Source: Stutzerimonas decontaminans
GTDB taxonomy: Bacteria > Pseudomonadota > Gammaproteobacteria > Pseudomonadales > Pseudomonadaceae
Length of the DNA stretch: 64,000 nt
Reading direction: 5' to 3'
Assembly: GCF_000661915.1 (NCBI RefSeq)
Contig: NZ_CP007509.1
Span: 4,229,501 to 4,293,500, forward strand
A program made the position numbers and the translations under genes. The notes beneath the pieces were generated by a model that worked only from the letters and a program-made list of their open reading frames with translations, did not search any database and was not told where the DNA came from. This document shows, piece by piece, positions 1 through 10,009 of the stretch. Position 1 is the stretch's first letter, and the number at the start of each line of letters is the position of its first letter.

Positions 1-752
1 ACGCCCGCGACGCCATGCCCGAAGGTGGCAGCCTGTTGCTGGAAACCCACAATGTCGAGTTGTTCCGGCAGGGCGAAGTGGGCGATCTGGCTGCCGGCCG
101 CTATGTGATCCTGAGCCTGACCGACAGCGGCTGCGGTATGACCGCCAAGGTGCTGGCCAGCGTCTTCGAGCCGTTCTTCACCACCAAACCCATCGGCCAG
201 GGCACCGGGCTCGGTCTTTCGATGGTCTACGGCTTCACCCGCCAGGCTGGTGGCCACATACAGATCACCAGCGAACCCGGCGAAGGCACCCAGGTCAGCC
301 TCTATCTGCCGGTGTTCGAGGAGCAGAACGCCGCGGTCATACCCACCAGCGAGGTCGAAGGCCCACTTCAGGCACAGCAGGGTGAGACCGTGCTGGTCGT
401 CGAGGATGATCCGGCGGTGCGCCTGCTGGTGATCGATGTGCTGGAGATGCTCGGCTATCAGGCACTGGAGGCCGCGGACGGCAATGCGGCGATACGCCTC
501 CTCGAAAGCACCGAAGCCGTCGATATGCTGGTCACCGATGTCGGCCTTCCCGGCATGAACGGCCGCCAGCTCGCCGATGTCGCGCGGCAGCAGCGCCCCG
601 GGTTGCCGGTACTGTTCATGACCGGTTATGCCAAACAGGCGGCCAGCGCGGATTTTCTCGAACCGGGCATGGACATGATCAGCAAACCATTCAACCTGGA
701 CGCGCTGGCCAAGCGCGTCCGCGACATGCTGGCGGAGAACGACCAACGGTGA
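1..752 (+). CDS. Hybrid sensor histidine kinase/response regulator, C-terminal part (5' end outside window)
   Basis: The reading frame is already open at the left edge and begins inside the N box of a histidine kinase (NARDAMPEGG), so the true start lies upstream. What remains is the C-terminal half of the ATP-binding domain, with the G1 motif DSGCGM and the G2 motif GTGLGLSMVYGF. It is followed by a receiver domain with the acidic pair EDD, the phospho-acceptor Asp in VTDVGLPG, a Thr in FMTGYA and a Lys in SKPF. The architecture (HATPase then REC) and sequence resemble the C-terminus of the hybrid kinase at 11871-13820, so the two are probably paralogues. Signal input cannot be judged because the sensor part is missing. 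The ATG at 15 is internal and is not a start. Confidence 0.9.
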   Translation, partial: ARDAMPEGGSLLLETHNVELFRQGEVGDLAAGRYVILSLTDSGCGMTAKVLASVFEPFFTTKPIGQGTGLGLSMVYGFTRQAGGHIQITSEPGEGTQVSLYLPVFEEQNAAVIPTSEVEGPLQAQQGETVLVVEDDPAVRLLVIDVLEMLGYQALEAADGNAAIRLLESTEAVDMLVTDVGLPGMNGRQLADVARQQRPGLPVLFMTGYAKQAASADFLEPGMDMISKPFNLDALAKRVRDMLAENDQR

Positions 753-840
753 ATCGTCCGCGGCCGGATGGGGTCATAACCCTATCCGCCGGCCGCTCTC
801 AGGCATCCGGCCTTGTAGGATCATTCAGGACCAGCTGCCG

Positions 841-1689
841 ATGAACGCTCCGTCTCGCCTGACCACTGAATGCGCCGGTGCCGTGCAATCGCCCGCCGGG
901 GCCAGCCAGCGCTATTGCTACCAGCCAATCGACGAGCCCGAGCAGCGCACGGTCGATCTCGCCGAGGAATGCGCACTGGCGATTGCCTACAACGGACTCA
1001 GCCAGGCAGTGATGATGATTTCACCGGCCGACCTCGAGGACTTCGTGGTCGGTTTCAGCCTGGCCAATGGCTTCGTCGACAGGCTGGACGATATCTACGA
1101 CATCCGTCTGCATGGCCGCGGCAATGCGCGAAGGGCAGAAGTCGAGATAGCCAGCCGCGCCTTCTGGCGCCTCAAGCAGCAACGCCGCCAGCTACCGGGC
1201 AACAGCAGCTGTGGGTTGTGCGGGGTCGAGGCGCTGGAGCAGGCGCTGCCCCGACTGCCGGTGATGCCGCGGTCCGCGCTGCCGCCTTCGCACTGGCTGC
1301 TGGACCTGCGCCAGCGCATCGGTGAGTTTCAGCCACTGGGTCGCGACTGCGGTGCCGTGCACGCCGCGCTATTCATGGATGCCAGCGGCGAGATCCGTCT
1401 GGGTCGCGAGGATATCGGCCGACATAACGCGCTGGACAAGCTGATCGGCGCCATGGCTCGGGCGAGGCACAGCGCCCAGGGTGGGCTGGCGATCGTGACC
1501 AGTCGCTGCAGCCTGGAGCTGGTGCATAAGGTGCAGCGGGCCGGCATCCCGACACTGGTGAGCCTGTCCTCTCCCACCGGGCTTGCCGCACAGTGGGCAC
1601 AGCAGCACAACCTGAATCTCATCCATCTGCCGCACCATAGTCCGCCGCGCGTCTACAGCCCGGCTACGCCGGCGCAAAGCAGCTGCTGA
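841..1689 (+). CDS. fdhD: Formate dehydrogenase accessory sulfurtransferase FdhD
   Basis: FdhD passes sulfur from the cysteine desulfurase IscS to the molybdenum cofactor of formate dehydrogenases, a step needed for enzyme activity; it is cytoplasmic. The 282-residue protein has the family length and shows the conserved CxxC pair in NSSCGLCGVEAL (Cys124 and Cys127), and the conserved stretch GREDIGRHNALDKL with the later VTSRCSLELVHK. The start ATG at 841 follows the sequence ggaccagctgccg, which gives only a modest ribosome-binding site. No formate dehydrogenase subunit is visible in this window, so its client lies elsewhere or upstream of the left edge. Confidence 0.93.
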   Translation: MNAPSRLTTECAGAVQSPAGASQRYCYQPIDEPEQRTVDLAEECALAIAYNGLSQAVMMISPADLEDFVVGFSLANGFVDRLDDIYDIRLHGRGNARRAEVEIASRAFWRLKQQRRQLPGNSSCGLCGVEALEQALPRLPVMPRSALPPSHWLLDLRQRIGEFQPLGRDCGAVHAALFMDASGEIRLGREDIGRHNALDKLIGAMARARHSAQGGLAIVTSRCSLELVHKVQRAGIPTLVSLSSPTGLAAQWAQQHNLNLIHLPHHSPPRVYSPATPAQSSC

Positions 1690-1898
1690 GCCTAGTCGAG
1701 GCCTTCGTTCGCGCGCCTGCAGCGCTCTATCGGCGAGGCCTGGGAACTAGCCGAGACCACCGCAGCAATCCAAAGTTCCCGTTCAATATCAAATAGTTAA
1801 CAAAGCTGAACTGCATCACGCATTTCATCGGGAAGCCCTTGTCGGAAGCGAAGCGGCGGGTAAGGATCACGCCGCAATTCCACATACGGGATCACACC

Positions 1899-2360
1899 AT
1901 GAAGTACGCCTCGATTTTCCTGTTGTCTGCCAGTCTGCTCAGCGGTGCGGCCTTTGCCGGCAGTAACACCGAAGCCGCCGTCGGCGGTGCGCTCGGTGGT
2001 GCACTTGGCTCCGTGGTTGGAGAACATCTGGGTGGCTCCACGGGTGCCACCATCGGTGCCGGTGTTGGTGGTGCCGCCGGCGGCATGGTTGGCGCAGACA
2101 AGCGCAGCCGCACCGAAGCGGCCATCGGCGGTGGCCTGGGCGCGGCGGGCGGCAACGTCATCGGCCAGAAGGTCGGTGGCAGCACCGGCGGCCTGATCGG
2201 CGCAGCGGTCGGCGGCGGTGCCGGTGGTGCGATCGGTAATGCCTACGGCGATGATGATGACGACCGCTACCGGGGTGATCGCCGCTATCGTGACAGCCGC
2301 TACTACGGCCCGCCCGGCAAGGCCAAGGGGCACTACAAGCATCGTCACAAGCACCATTAA
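1899..2360 (+). CDS. Exported glycine-zipper protein
   Basis: This 153-residue protein has an N-terminal signal peptide (about residues 1-21, ending FAG). A long central section follows, in which Gly, Ala and Val recur in short repeats such as GGALGGALGS and GGAAGGMVGA, the pattern of glycine-zipper helices that pack in membranes. The C-terminal 40 residues are very basic and rich in Arg, Tyr, Lys and His, ending KHRHKHH. Glycine-zipper proteins are often envelope or outer-membrane associated; no specific function can be assigned. I chose ATG 1899 rather than an upstream in-frame start at 1839 because only it places the signal peptide at the N-terminus. Two hairpins lie just downstream. Confidence 0.75.
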   Translation: MKYASIFLLSASLLSGAAFAGSNTEAAVGGALGGALGSVVGEHLGGSTGATIGAGVGGAAGGMVGADKRSRTEAAIGGGLGAAGGNVIGQKVGGSTGGLIGAAVGGGAGGAIGNAYGDDDDDRYRGDRRYRDSRYYGPPGKAKGHYKHRHKHH

Positions 2361-2366
2361 TACCCG

Positions 2367-2390
2367 GCCAGGCCGCGCTAGCGGCCTGGC
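2367..2390. terminator. Hairpin immediately after the glycine-zipper gene
   Basis: A perfect 10-bp inverted repeat (GCCAGGCCGC, loop GCTA, GCGGCCTGGC) starts six bases after the stop codon at 2360. No T-run follows, so it may be an mRNA-stabilising hairpin or a weak terminator rather than a canonical intrinsic terminator. Confidence 0.5.
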
Positions 2391-2410
2391 AACGCAGTCT
2401 CATTGCAAAG

Positions 2411-2443
2411 ACGCCCGGATTCGGCCCTGCCGCCTCCGGGCGT
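2411..2443. terminator. Probable bidirectional terminator between convergent genes
   Basis: A perfect 9-bp stem (ACGCCCGGA and TCCGGGCGT) with a 15-base loop lies between the rightward glycine-zipper gene and the leftward thioesterase gene. The T-rich tracts on either side are short, so termination strength is uncertain. Confidence 0.55.
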
Positions 2444-2473
2444 TCTCGTTTCCGTCGGCCGATAATCCAGCGT

Positions 2474-2905
2474 CTACGCCAGGGCCTCCAGCGCCGCACG
2501 CAGCCGCGACGGAATCGCGGTCGGCCGATTGCTCGCCCGCTCGACGAACACATGCACGAAGCGCCCCGCGGCGCAGGCCTCCTTCTCGCCCTCCCGGAAG
2601 ATCGCCAGTTCGTACTGCACCGACGAATTGCCAAGCTTGGCCACGCGCACGCCCACTTCGATCAGGTCCGGATAGGCGATGGAGGCGAAATAGTCACAGG
2701 CCGAACTGACCACGAAACCGACGATGTCGCCACCCTGGATATCCAGTCCGCCGTGCTGGATCAGGTAGCTGTTCACGGCTGTGTCGAAGAAACCGTAGTA
2801 GACGACGTTGTTCACGTGGCCGTAGATGTCGTTGTCGTGCCAGCGCGTGGTGATCGGCTGAAAGTGCTTGTAGTCGCGGCGCAGGTGCTTGGGTTGCTCG
2901 GACAT
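2474..2905 (-). CDS. Acyl-CoA thioesterase, hot-dog fold (4-hydroxybenzoyl-CoA thioesterase type)
   Basis: This 143-residue single-domain protein is of the YbgC/4HBT type, which hydrolyses acyl-CoA esters to free acid and CoA in the cytoplasm. The active-site signature near the N-terminus is visible as HDNDIYGHVNN (residues 23-33), with the catalytic-type Asp and the following helix. It is the last gene of a leftward operon with an alcohol dehydrogenase, an acyl-CoA dehydrogenase and a 3-hydroxyacyl-CoA dehydrogenase, 39 bases after the dehydrogenase stop. That suggests it releases a product of the same fatty-acid-like pathway. Substrate chain length cannot be read from the sequence. The order matches my memory of PA5185 in P. 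aeruginosa. Confidence 0.88.
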   Translation of the reverse strand: MSEQPKHLRRDYKHFQPITTRWHDNDIYGHVNNVVYYGFFDTAVNSYLIQHGGLDIQGGDIVGFVVSSACDYFASIAYPDLIEVGVRVAKLGNSSVQYELAIFREGEKEACAAGRFVHVFVERASNRPTAIPSRLRAALEALA

Positions 2906-2944
2906 GGTCGTTCTCCGCGGTGCGCAATGAGATGAAGGGTGCGC

Positions 2945-4108
2945 TCAGTAGGCCGCCCGGTAGATCGCCAGGGCATCGGCCTCGGTCACTTCGCGCGGAT
3001 TGTTCACCAGCAGGCGCTGCTGCAGCATCGCCTCCTTCGCCAGTTGCGGCAGCATCGCCTCCGGCACGCCGGCATCGCGCAGGCGGGTCGGCAAGCCAAC
3101 GCGGGCGCTCATCTGCTCGAACTCCTCGATCAGCTGTTCGGCATAGGTGGATGGATCATCCCTGCGCAGGCGCTCGCCAAGGATGATCGGCGCCAGTTCG
3201 CCGTAGTGCGTGGCCGCCGCACTGACATTGAAGCGCAGCACCTGCGGCAGCACCAAGGCATTGGACAGACCGTGCGGAATGTGGAAGTTGCCGCCCAATG
3301 GATAAGCCAGCGCATGCACGGCGGCAACCGGCGCATTGGCGAACGCCTGACCCGCCAGGCAGGCGCCGAGCAGCATCGCCTGGCGAGCCTCGCGGTTTTG
3401 CCCGTTGCGCACCGCCTCATCGAGGTTCGCGGCCAGCAGGCGCAGCGCCTCGCGCGCCAGCAAATCGGACATGGGATTTTTCTTCAATGCACTGGTGTAG
3501 GCCTCGATGGCGTGCACCATGGCGTCGATACCGGTGGCGGCGGTCACCGCTGGGGGCAGGCCGAGGGTGAGATCGGCATCGAGCAGCGCCAGATCGGGCA
3601 GCAGTAATGGCGATACCACGCCCATCTTGGTGGTTTCGCCGGTGGTGATGATGGCGATCTGCGTGACCTCCGAGCCGGTGCCAGCAGTGGTCGGCACCTG
3701 AATCAGCGGCAGGCGCTGGCCGCGGGCGTTGCCGACGCCATAGATATCCTGCAGCGATTGACTGCAGTCCGGATGAGCCAGCAGTGCCACTAGCTTGGCG
3801 ACATCCATCGAGCTGCCGCCACCGAAGCCGATGATCAGATCGGCTCCAACCGCCCTGGCCTGCTCGACCGCAGCCATGACGATGTGCTCTGGCGGGTCGG
3901 CGATCACCTGGTCGTAAACGGCAACCACAAGGCCCTCGCTCTCAAAGCCAGGCAGGACTTCGTTGAGCAGGCCGAAACGGGTAATCCCGGGATCAGTGAC
4001 GACCAGTACGGAACGCGCGCCGCGCTCCTTGCACAGACTGGCCAAACGGCGAGAAGAGCCGGGCTCGCAGATCAATTGCGCGGTTGTGGCAAAGCTGAAC
4101 GGATGCAT
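2945..4108 (-). CDS. Iron-containing (group III) alcohol dehydrogenase
   Basis: Group III alcohol dehydrogenases oxidise alcohols or reduce aldehydes with NAD(P) and usually bind Fe(II). The 387-residue length is typical. Visible are the nucleotide-binding segment FGGGSSMDVAK, the TTAGTGSEVT loop, and the C-terminal metal-binding His region, with VHALAYPLGG and IPHGLSNALVLP supplying conserved histidines. The gene follows the acyl-CoA dehydrogenase by 64 bases and precedes the thioesterase by 39, so it is probably co-transcribed and may process an alcohol or aldehyde intermediate of the same catabolic route. The actual substrate is unknown. Confidence 0.9.
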   Translation of the reverse strand: MHPFSFATTAQLICEPGSSRRLASLCKERGARSVLVVTDPGITRFGLLNEVLPGFESEGLVVAVYDQVIADPPEHIVMAAVEQARAVGADLIIGFGGGSSMDVAKLVALLAHPDCSQSLQDIYGVGNARGQRLPLIQVPTTAGTGSEVTQIAIITTGETTKMGVVSPLLLPDLALLDADLTLGLPPAVTAATGIDAMVHAIEAYTSALKKNPMSDLLAREALRLLAANLDEAVRNGQNREARQAMLLGACLAGQAFANAPVAAVHALAYPLGGNFHIPHGLSNALVLPQVLRFNVSAAATHYGELAPIILGERLRRDDPSTYAEQLIEEFEQMSARVGLPTRLRDAGVPEAMLPQLAKEAMLQQRLLVNNPREVTEADALAIYRAAY

Positions 4109-4172
4109 GCTGCCTCCTGTGGAATGGCGGCGCCCCGATGAGAAGCGCTGCCGGATCGTTACGTAGACGCAA

Positions 4173-5963
<1,791 letters not shown>

Positions 5964-5965
5964 GC

Positions 5966-7204
5966 TCAAGCCTCCTTCTTGTAATCGACGAAGCGGCCGC
6001 CTAGCGTCGCCAGGCTGTCGATCAGCTCGGCAGGCCGCCAGTGTGGGCCGTGTTGCTCAGCCAGCGCATTCAGACGGTCGCGGATGGCCGGCAACCCTTG
6101 GCGATCAGCCCAGGTCATCGGCCCGCCGACTTCAGCGGGGAAGCCGTAGCCGTATAGATAGACAGTGTCGATGTCGCTGCTGGACTCGGCCATGCCTTCC
6201 TCGAGGATCTTCGCGCCTTCGTTGACCAGCGCCAGCAGGCAGCGCTCGAGGATTTCCTCGCTGCCGATCTCGCGACGCTGGAAGCCGAGCCGCTCGGACT
6301 CGCGCTGCACCAGCGCGTCCACTTCGGGGTCATGCTCGGCCTGACGGCTGCCCTCGGCATAGCGGTAGTAGCCCATGCGCGACTTCTGGCCGAAGCGGCC
6401 CAGCTCGCAGAGGCGGTTGTCGATCTGCACTTCAGCCTCATCCTGGCCCTTGCCGGCCAGTTCGCGGGCGCGCCATTCCAGGTCGATGCCGACCACGTCA
6501 TACATGCGGAACGGGCCCATGGCAAAACCGAAGCCCTGCAGCGCAGCATCGACCTGATGTGGATAGGCACCTTCGAGCAGCATCATCCGCGCCTCGCGCA
6601 CATAGGTGGCGAGCATGCGGTTGCCGATGAAGCCCTGGCAGTTGCCGGCGATCACGCTGACCTTGCCCATGCGCTTGCCCAGTTCGGTGGAGGCGTCGAG
6701 CACCGCTTTAGAGGTCTTCGCGCCGCGGACGATTTCCAGCAGTTTCATGATGTGCGCAGGGCTGAAGAAGTGCAGGCCCACGACCTGCTCCGGGCGCTTG
6801 GTGACCGCGGCAATGGCATCGATATCCAGCGCCGAGGTGTTGCTGGCGAGGATGCCGCCCGGCTTCACGATGCCGTCCAGCTCGCGGAAGATCTTCTGCT
6901 TGAGTTCGAGGTTCTCGTAGACCGCCTCGATCACCAGATCCACGTCCGCCAGCGCCTGGTAGTCGGCCGCCTTGGCGATACGCCCGCGCCGCGCGGCCGC
7001 TTCTGCCTCATCGATCCGGCCCTGGCGCACGTTGTGCGCGTAGGTATCGGCCACCGTGCCCAGTGCTTGTTCGAGCATCTCGGGATTGTTGTCCAGCCAG
7101 CGTACCTGCACGCCGGCGTTGGCCAGGCTCATGACGATGCCGCGGCCCATGGTGCCGGCGCCGATCACGGCGGCGGTCTGGATATCGAAGCGGGTTTGGC
7201 TCAT
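5966..7204 (-). CDS. 3-hydroxyacyl-CoA dehydrogenase
   Basis: This enzyme oxidises (S)-3-hydroxyacyl-CoA to 3-ketoacyl-CoA with NAD+. The 412-residue product carries an N-terminal Rossmann fold (VIGAGTMGRG, residues 13-22), the catalytic His in LHFFSPAHIMKLLEIV (His145), the conserved NCQGFIGNRM segment, and a duplicated C-terminal helical domain, as in stand-alone FadB-like dehydrogenases. No enoyl-CoA hydratase domain is attached. I chose ATG 7204, which is preceded by GAGGACAG, over an in-frame start 42 bases upstream. Its stop overlaps the ribosome-binding site of the acyl-CoA dehydrogenase, so translation of the two is probably coupled. It is the first gene of the leftward operon and is divergent from the LysR gene. 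Confidence 0.93.
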   Translation of the reverse strand: MSQTRFDIQTAAVIGAGTMGRGIVMSLANAGVQVRWLDNNPEMLEQALGTVADTYAHNVRQGRIDEAEAAARRGRIAKAADYQALADVDLVIEAVYENLELKQKIFRELDGIVKPGGILASNTSALDIDAIAAVTKRPEQVVGLHFFSPAHIMKLLEIVRGAKTSKAVLDASTELGKRMGKVSVIAGNCQGFIGNRMLATYVREARMMLLEGAYPHQVDAALQGFGFAMGPFRMYDVVGIDLEWRARELAGKGQDEAEVQIDNRLCELGRFGQKSRMGYYRYAEGSRQAEHDPEVDALVQRESERLGFQRREIGSEEILERCLLALVNEGAKILEEGMAESSSDIDTVYLYGYGFPAEVGGPMTWADRQGLPAIRDRLNALAEQHGPHWRPAELIDSLATLGGRFVDYKKEA

Positions 7205-7306
7205 TGCAGCTGTCCTCGTTGCAAGGCTGGAAAAACTGGAGACCAACCATAGACGAAGACGCTACTATTTTTGAAATTTAGTCTTGTGATGTTTCGGATT
7301 CACCAA

Positions 7307-8206
7307 ATGAATATCTACAACTTCGACCTCAACCTGCTCCGTGTGCTGGACGCCCTGCTGCGCGAGCGCAACGTCTCGCGGGCGGCGGAGCGGCTGTCGC
7401 TCAGCCAGCCGGCAGTCAGCAACGCGCTCAATCGCTTGCGTGAGTTGCTCGACGACCCGTTGCTGGTGCGCGCCGGCCGAGCCATGCAGCCGACGCCAAG
7501 GGCATTGGCACTGGAAGCGCCGATTCGCCATGCGCTGCAGCAGATCGAGCACAGCCTGATTGCCGGCGAAGCCTTCGATCCGGCGCGCAGCCAGCAGCGT
7601 TTCCGCATCGCCGTCACCGATTATGTCGAGCTGATCTGCATGCCGGCGCTGATGCGGCGGCTGGCCGAGCATGCACCCGGCATTCAGCTGGCGATCCAGC
7701 ACCTGACGCCAACGCTGCCGGTCGAAGCGCTGGACAATGGCGAGGTCGACCTGGTGCTCGGGCGCTTTCTAGACGTGCCCTCACGCTTTCATGCACGCCG
7801 CTGGGCCAGCGAGACGCTGCAGGTAGCGGTGCGCCGCGACCATCCGCTGCTCAGTGCGGGCCTGGATCTGGATGCGTTTCTGCGCCTGCGCCACCTGTGG
7901 GTGCATGGCGGCCAGACCCGCGGCATGGTCGATCAGTGGCTGGAGGCGCAGGGGCTTGAACGTCAGGTGGTCTACACCACACCGAACTACCTGCAGGCCG
8001 CCCATATCGTCGCCAGCAGCGACCTCGCGGCCGTATTGCCGACCCAGCTGGCGCGCTATTTCGCTACGTTGCTCCCCCTGCAGCTGTTCGATCTGCCGTT
8101 CGACCTGGGTACCTTCGCGCTGGATATCGTCAGCGTCGCGCAGCGGCAGAACGACTCGGCGTTGCAGTGGCTGATCGAGCAGATCGATGCGGTTGCGCCC
8201 GCCTGA
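7307..8206 (+). CDS. LysR-family transcriptional regulator
   Basis: LysR-type regulator of 299 residues. The N-terminal winged helix-turn-helix covers about residues 1-65 (FDLNLLRVLDALLRERNVSR then LSLSQPAVSNALNRLRELLD). The effector-binding domain follows, beginning with RFRIAVTDYVEL and ending with LQWLIEQIDAVAPA. It is transcribed divergently from the beta-oxidation-type operon with about 100 bases between start codons, the classic layout for a LysR regulator and its target; by inference it controls that operon in response to a pathway acyl-CoA or acid. ATG 7307 was chosen over a TTG at 7271 because it gives the usual LysR N-terminus. The intergenic region is AT-rich, but I could not define a reliable operator. 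Confidence 0.9.
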   Translation: MNIYNFDLNLLRVLDALLRERNVSRAAERLSLSQPAVSNALNRLRELLDDPLLVRAGRAMQPTPRALALEAPIRHALQQIEHSLIAGEAFDPARSQQRFRIAVTDYVELICMPALMRRLAEHAPGIQLAIQHLTPTLPVEALDNGEVDLVLGRFLDVPSRFHARRWASETLQVAVRRDHPLLSAGLDLDAFLRLRHLWVHGGQTRGMVDQWLEAQGLERQVVYTTPNYLQAAHIVASSDLAAVLPTQLARYFATLLPLQLFDLPFDLGTFALDIVSVAQRQNDSALQWLIEQIDAVAPA

Positions 8207-8397
8207 GCGGTGATCGCGGCGAAACGAATGCTGCACTTGATGCCTATTTGCTACCATCTCCCAGCTTCTTTGTCGGAAATACCCGCAAAGCAACCGAGCT
8301 TTGCCTGCTGCGCGGAACATCGCAGCAAGCCCGATATCTATTCTTGCTAGTGCGCCATGGTGAACATGGACGATCAATCAAATCTGGAGCTAGACCT

Positions 8398-9246
8398 ATG
8401 GCAGCCCTGCTGCAACGCACCCTCGACACCATCACTCGCAACCAGGCCGAACTGCTCAGCAGCTGGAAAGCCGACCTGCACAAGCTGGGCGGCTATCACA
8501 ACCTCAAGGCGGAAGAACTGGCGCAGCAGACCACCGACCTGATCCGCCAGCTGATCAGCGGAACGGCAGACGGCTCCGCCGACATCAATGGCCCGAGCTG
8601 GGACGGCATGCGCCTGTATCTGGAAAAGCTCTCGCGCAGCCGCGCGCTGCTCGGCATGGATTCGCAACAGACCGCTGGCTTCATCTTTGCCATCAAGCGT
8701 CCGTTGATGACCCTGCTGCAGAGCGAATACGCCAACGAGCCGGCGGTATTCGCCGAGCAGCTGTGGGCGGTATCCGAGCTGATCGACAACCTGGGCCTGT
8801 ACACCGTACGCACCTTCCAGAAGTCCCGCGAAGAGGTGATCAAGCGCCAACAGGAAGAGCTGCTGGAGCTGTCGACGCCGGTGGTCAAACTGTGGGACGG
8901 CGTGCTCGCCCTGCCGATGATCGGCACCCTCGACTCGCAGCGCACCCAGGTGGTGATGGAGTCGCTGCTGCAACGCATCGTCGATACCGGTTCGGAAATC
9001 GCCATCATTGATATCACCGGCGTGCCGACGGTCGATACGCTGGTTGCCCAACACCTGCTGAAGACGGTTACCGCCATCCGCCTGATGGGTGCCGATTGCA
9101 TCATCAGCGGCGTGCGTCCGCAGATCGCGCAGACCATCGTGCACCTGGGCCTCGACCTGCAAGGCATCGTCACGAAGGCCAGCCTGGCCGACGCCCTCGC
9201 CCTGGCCCTGCGCCGTTCGGGCCTCACCGTGACGAAGGCCGTCTAA
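8398..9246 (+). CDS. rsbR: RsbR-type stressosome sensor/scaffold (N-terminal sensor plus STAS domain)
   Basis: RsbR proteins form the shell of the stressosome with RsbS and are phosphorylated by RsbT on signalling. The 282-residue protein has a variable N-terminal region (residues 1 to about 160, probably the globin-like non-haem sensor fold) and a C-terminal STAS domain. The STAS part contains PMIGTLDSQR, IDITGVPTVDTLVA and GVRPQIAQTIVHLGLDL, which align closely with Bacillus RsbRA. Thr214 matches the conserved RsbT target Thr205. Ser180 occupies the position of Thr171, a possible functional change. ATG 8398 has GGAG eight bases upstream. Its TAA overlaps the rsbS start (TAATG), so this is the first gene of a coupled six-gene operon. 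Confidence 0.93.
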   Translation: MAALLQRTLDTITRNQAELLSSWKADLHKLGGYHNLKAEELAQQTTDLIRQLISGTADGSADINGPSWDGMRLYLEKLSRSRALLGMDSQQTAGFIFAIKRPLMTLLQSEYANEPAVFAEQLWAVSELIDNLGLYTVRTFQKSREEVIKRQQEELLELSTPVVKLWDGVLALPMIGTLDSQRTQVVMESLLQRIVDTGSEIAIIDITGVPTVDTLVAQHLLKTVTAIRLMGADCIISGVRPQIAQTIVHLGLDLQGIVTKASLADALALALRRSGLTVTKAV

Positions 9247-9608
9247 TGGACCGCATACCCATTCTGCGGATGGGCGAGTTTCTGCTCGTCACCATCCAGG
9301 TCGACATGCACGACCAACTGGCGCTGACCCTGCAGGACGACCTGGCCGAGCGCATCAGCGCAACCTCGGCAAAGGCCGTGCTGATCGACATCTCCGCGCT
9401 GGACATGGTCGATTCCTTCATTGGTCGCATGATCGGCACCATCTCCGGCCTGTCGCGGATTATGGACGCCGAAACCGTAGTGGTCGGCATGCAACCGGCC
9501 GTGGCCATTACCCTGGTCGAACTCGGCCTCGAGCTTCCCGGCGTCAGCACCGCATTGAACGTCGAGCGTGGCATGCAGTTGCTGCGCGCCCGCGTGGCCG
9601 CGCAATGA
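9246..9608 (+). CDS. rsbS: RsbS stressosome STAS-domain antagonist
   Basis: RsbS is the minimal STAS protein that holds the kinase RsbT in the stressosome core and releases it when phosphorylated. The 120-residue product is all STAS domain. The phospho-acceptor Ser is conserved as Ser57 in ALDMVDSFIGRMIGTI (Bacillus Ser59), followed by DAETVVVGMQPAVAITLVEL, nearly the same as in Bacillus RsbS. It starts at ATG 9246 within the rsbR stop codon and overlaps the rsbT start (ATGA at 9605), implying translational coupling and fixed stoichiometry. Confidence 0.95.
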   Translation: MDRIPILRMGEFLLVTIQVDMHDQLALTLQDDLAERISATSAKAVLIDISALDMVDSFIGRMIGTISGLSRIMDAETVVVGMQPAVAITLVELGLELPGVSTALNVERGMQLLRARVAAQ

Positions 9609-10009
9609 TCGTGCGCAGCAGCGGCAGCCAGCCGGTGCGCCTCGAACAGGATGTTGTGCTGGCGCGGCAGACCGTGCGCAAGCTGACCCAGGAATGCGCC
9701 ATGCGCCTGATCGACCAGACCAAGCTGGTCACCGCGGTCAGCGAGCTGGCGCGCAACACCGTGGTCTATGGCGGCGGCGGCGACATGGATTGGCAGCTGA
9801 TCGAGGACGGCGCCCGCGTCGGCGTGCGCCTGACCTTCCGCGACGAAGGCCCGGGCATCGCCGACATCAAGCTGGCCATGACTGATGGCTGGACATCCGG
9901 GAGCGGGCTTGGCCTGGGGCTAACCGGCGCCAAACGACTGGTCGACGAGTTCGAACTCGACAGCACGGTCGGTGTGGGCACCCGAATCACCATCACGCGG
10001 TGGACATGA
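9605..10009 (+). CDS. rsbT: RsbT switch serine/threonine kinase
   Basis: RsbT phosphorylates RsbR and RsbS and then leaves the stressosome to activate a downstream partner. The 134-residue GHKL-type ATPase shows the N box in SELARNTVVYG (Asn51), the G1 box DEGPGI and the glycine-rich lid GSGLGLGLTGAKRLVDEF. In Bacillus the released kinase activates the phosphatase RsbU and hence sigma B. There is no sigma B or RsbU gene here; the operon instead continues into a phosphatase and two histidine kinases, so the output must differ. Both ends overlap neighbouring genes by four bases. Confidence 0.94.
   Translation: MIVRSSGSQPVRLEQDVVLARQTVRKLTQECAMRLIDQTKLVTAVSELARNTVVYGGGGDMDWQLIEDGARVGVRLTFRDEGPGIADIKLAMTDGWTSGSGLGLGLTGAKRLVDEFELDSTVGVGTRITITRWT

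Noticed and set aside
1690..1898. Possible gene remnant after fdhD
   Set aside because: Short frames ending near 1790 do not resemble any family that I know, and nothing marks a frame break.
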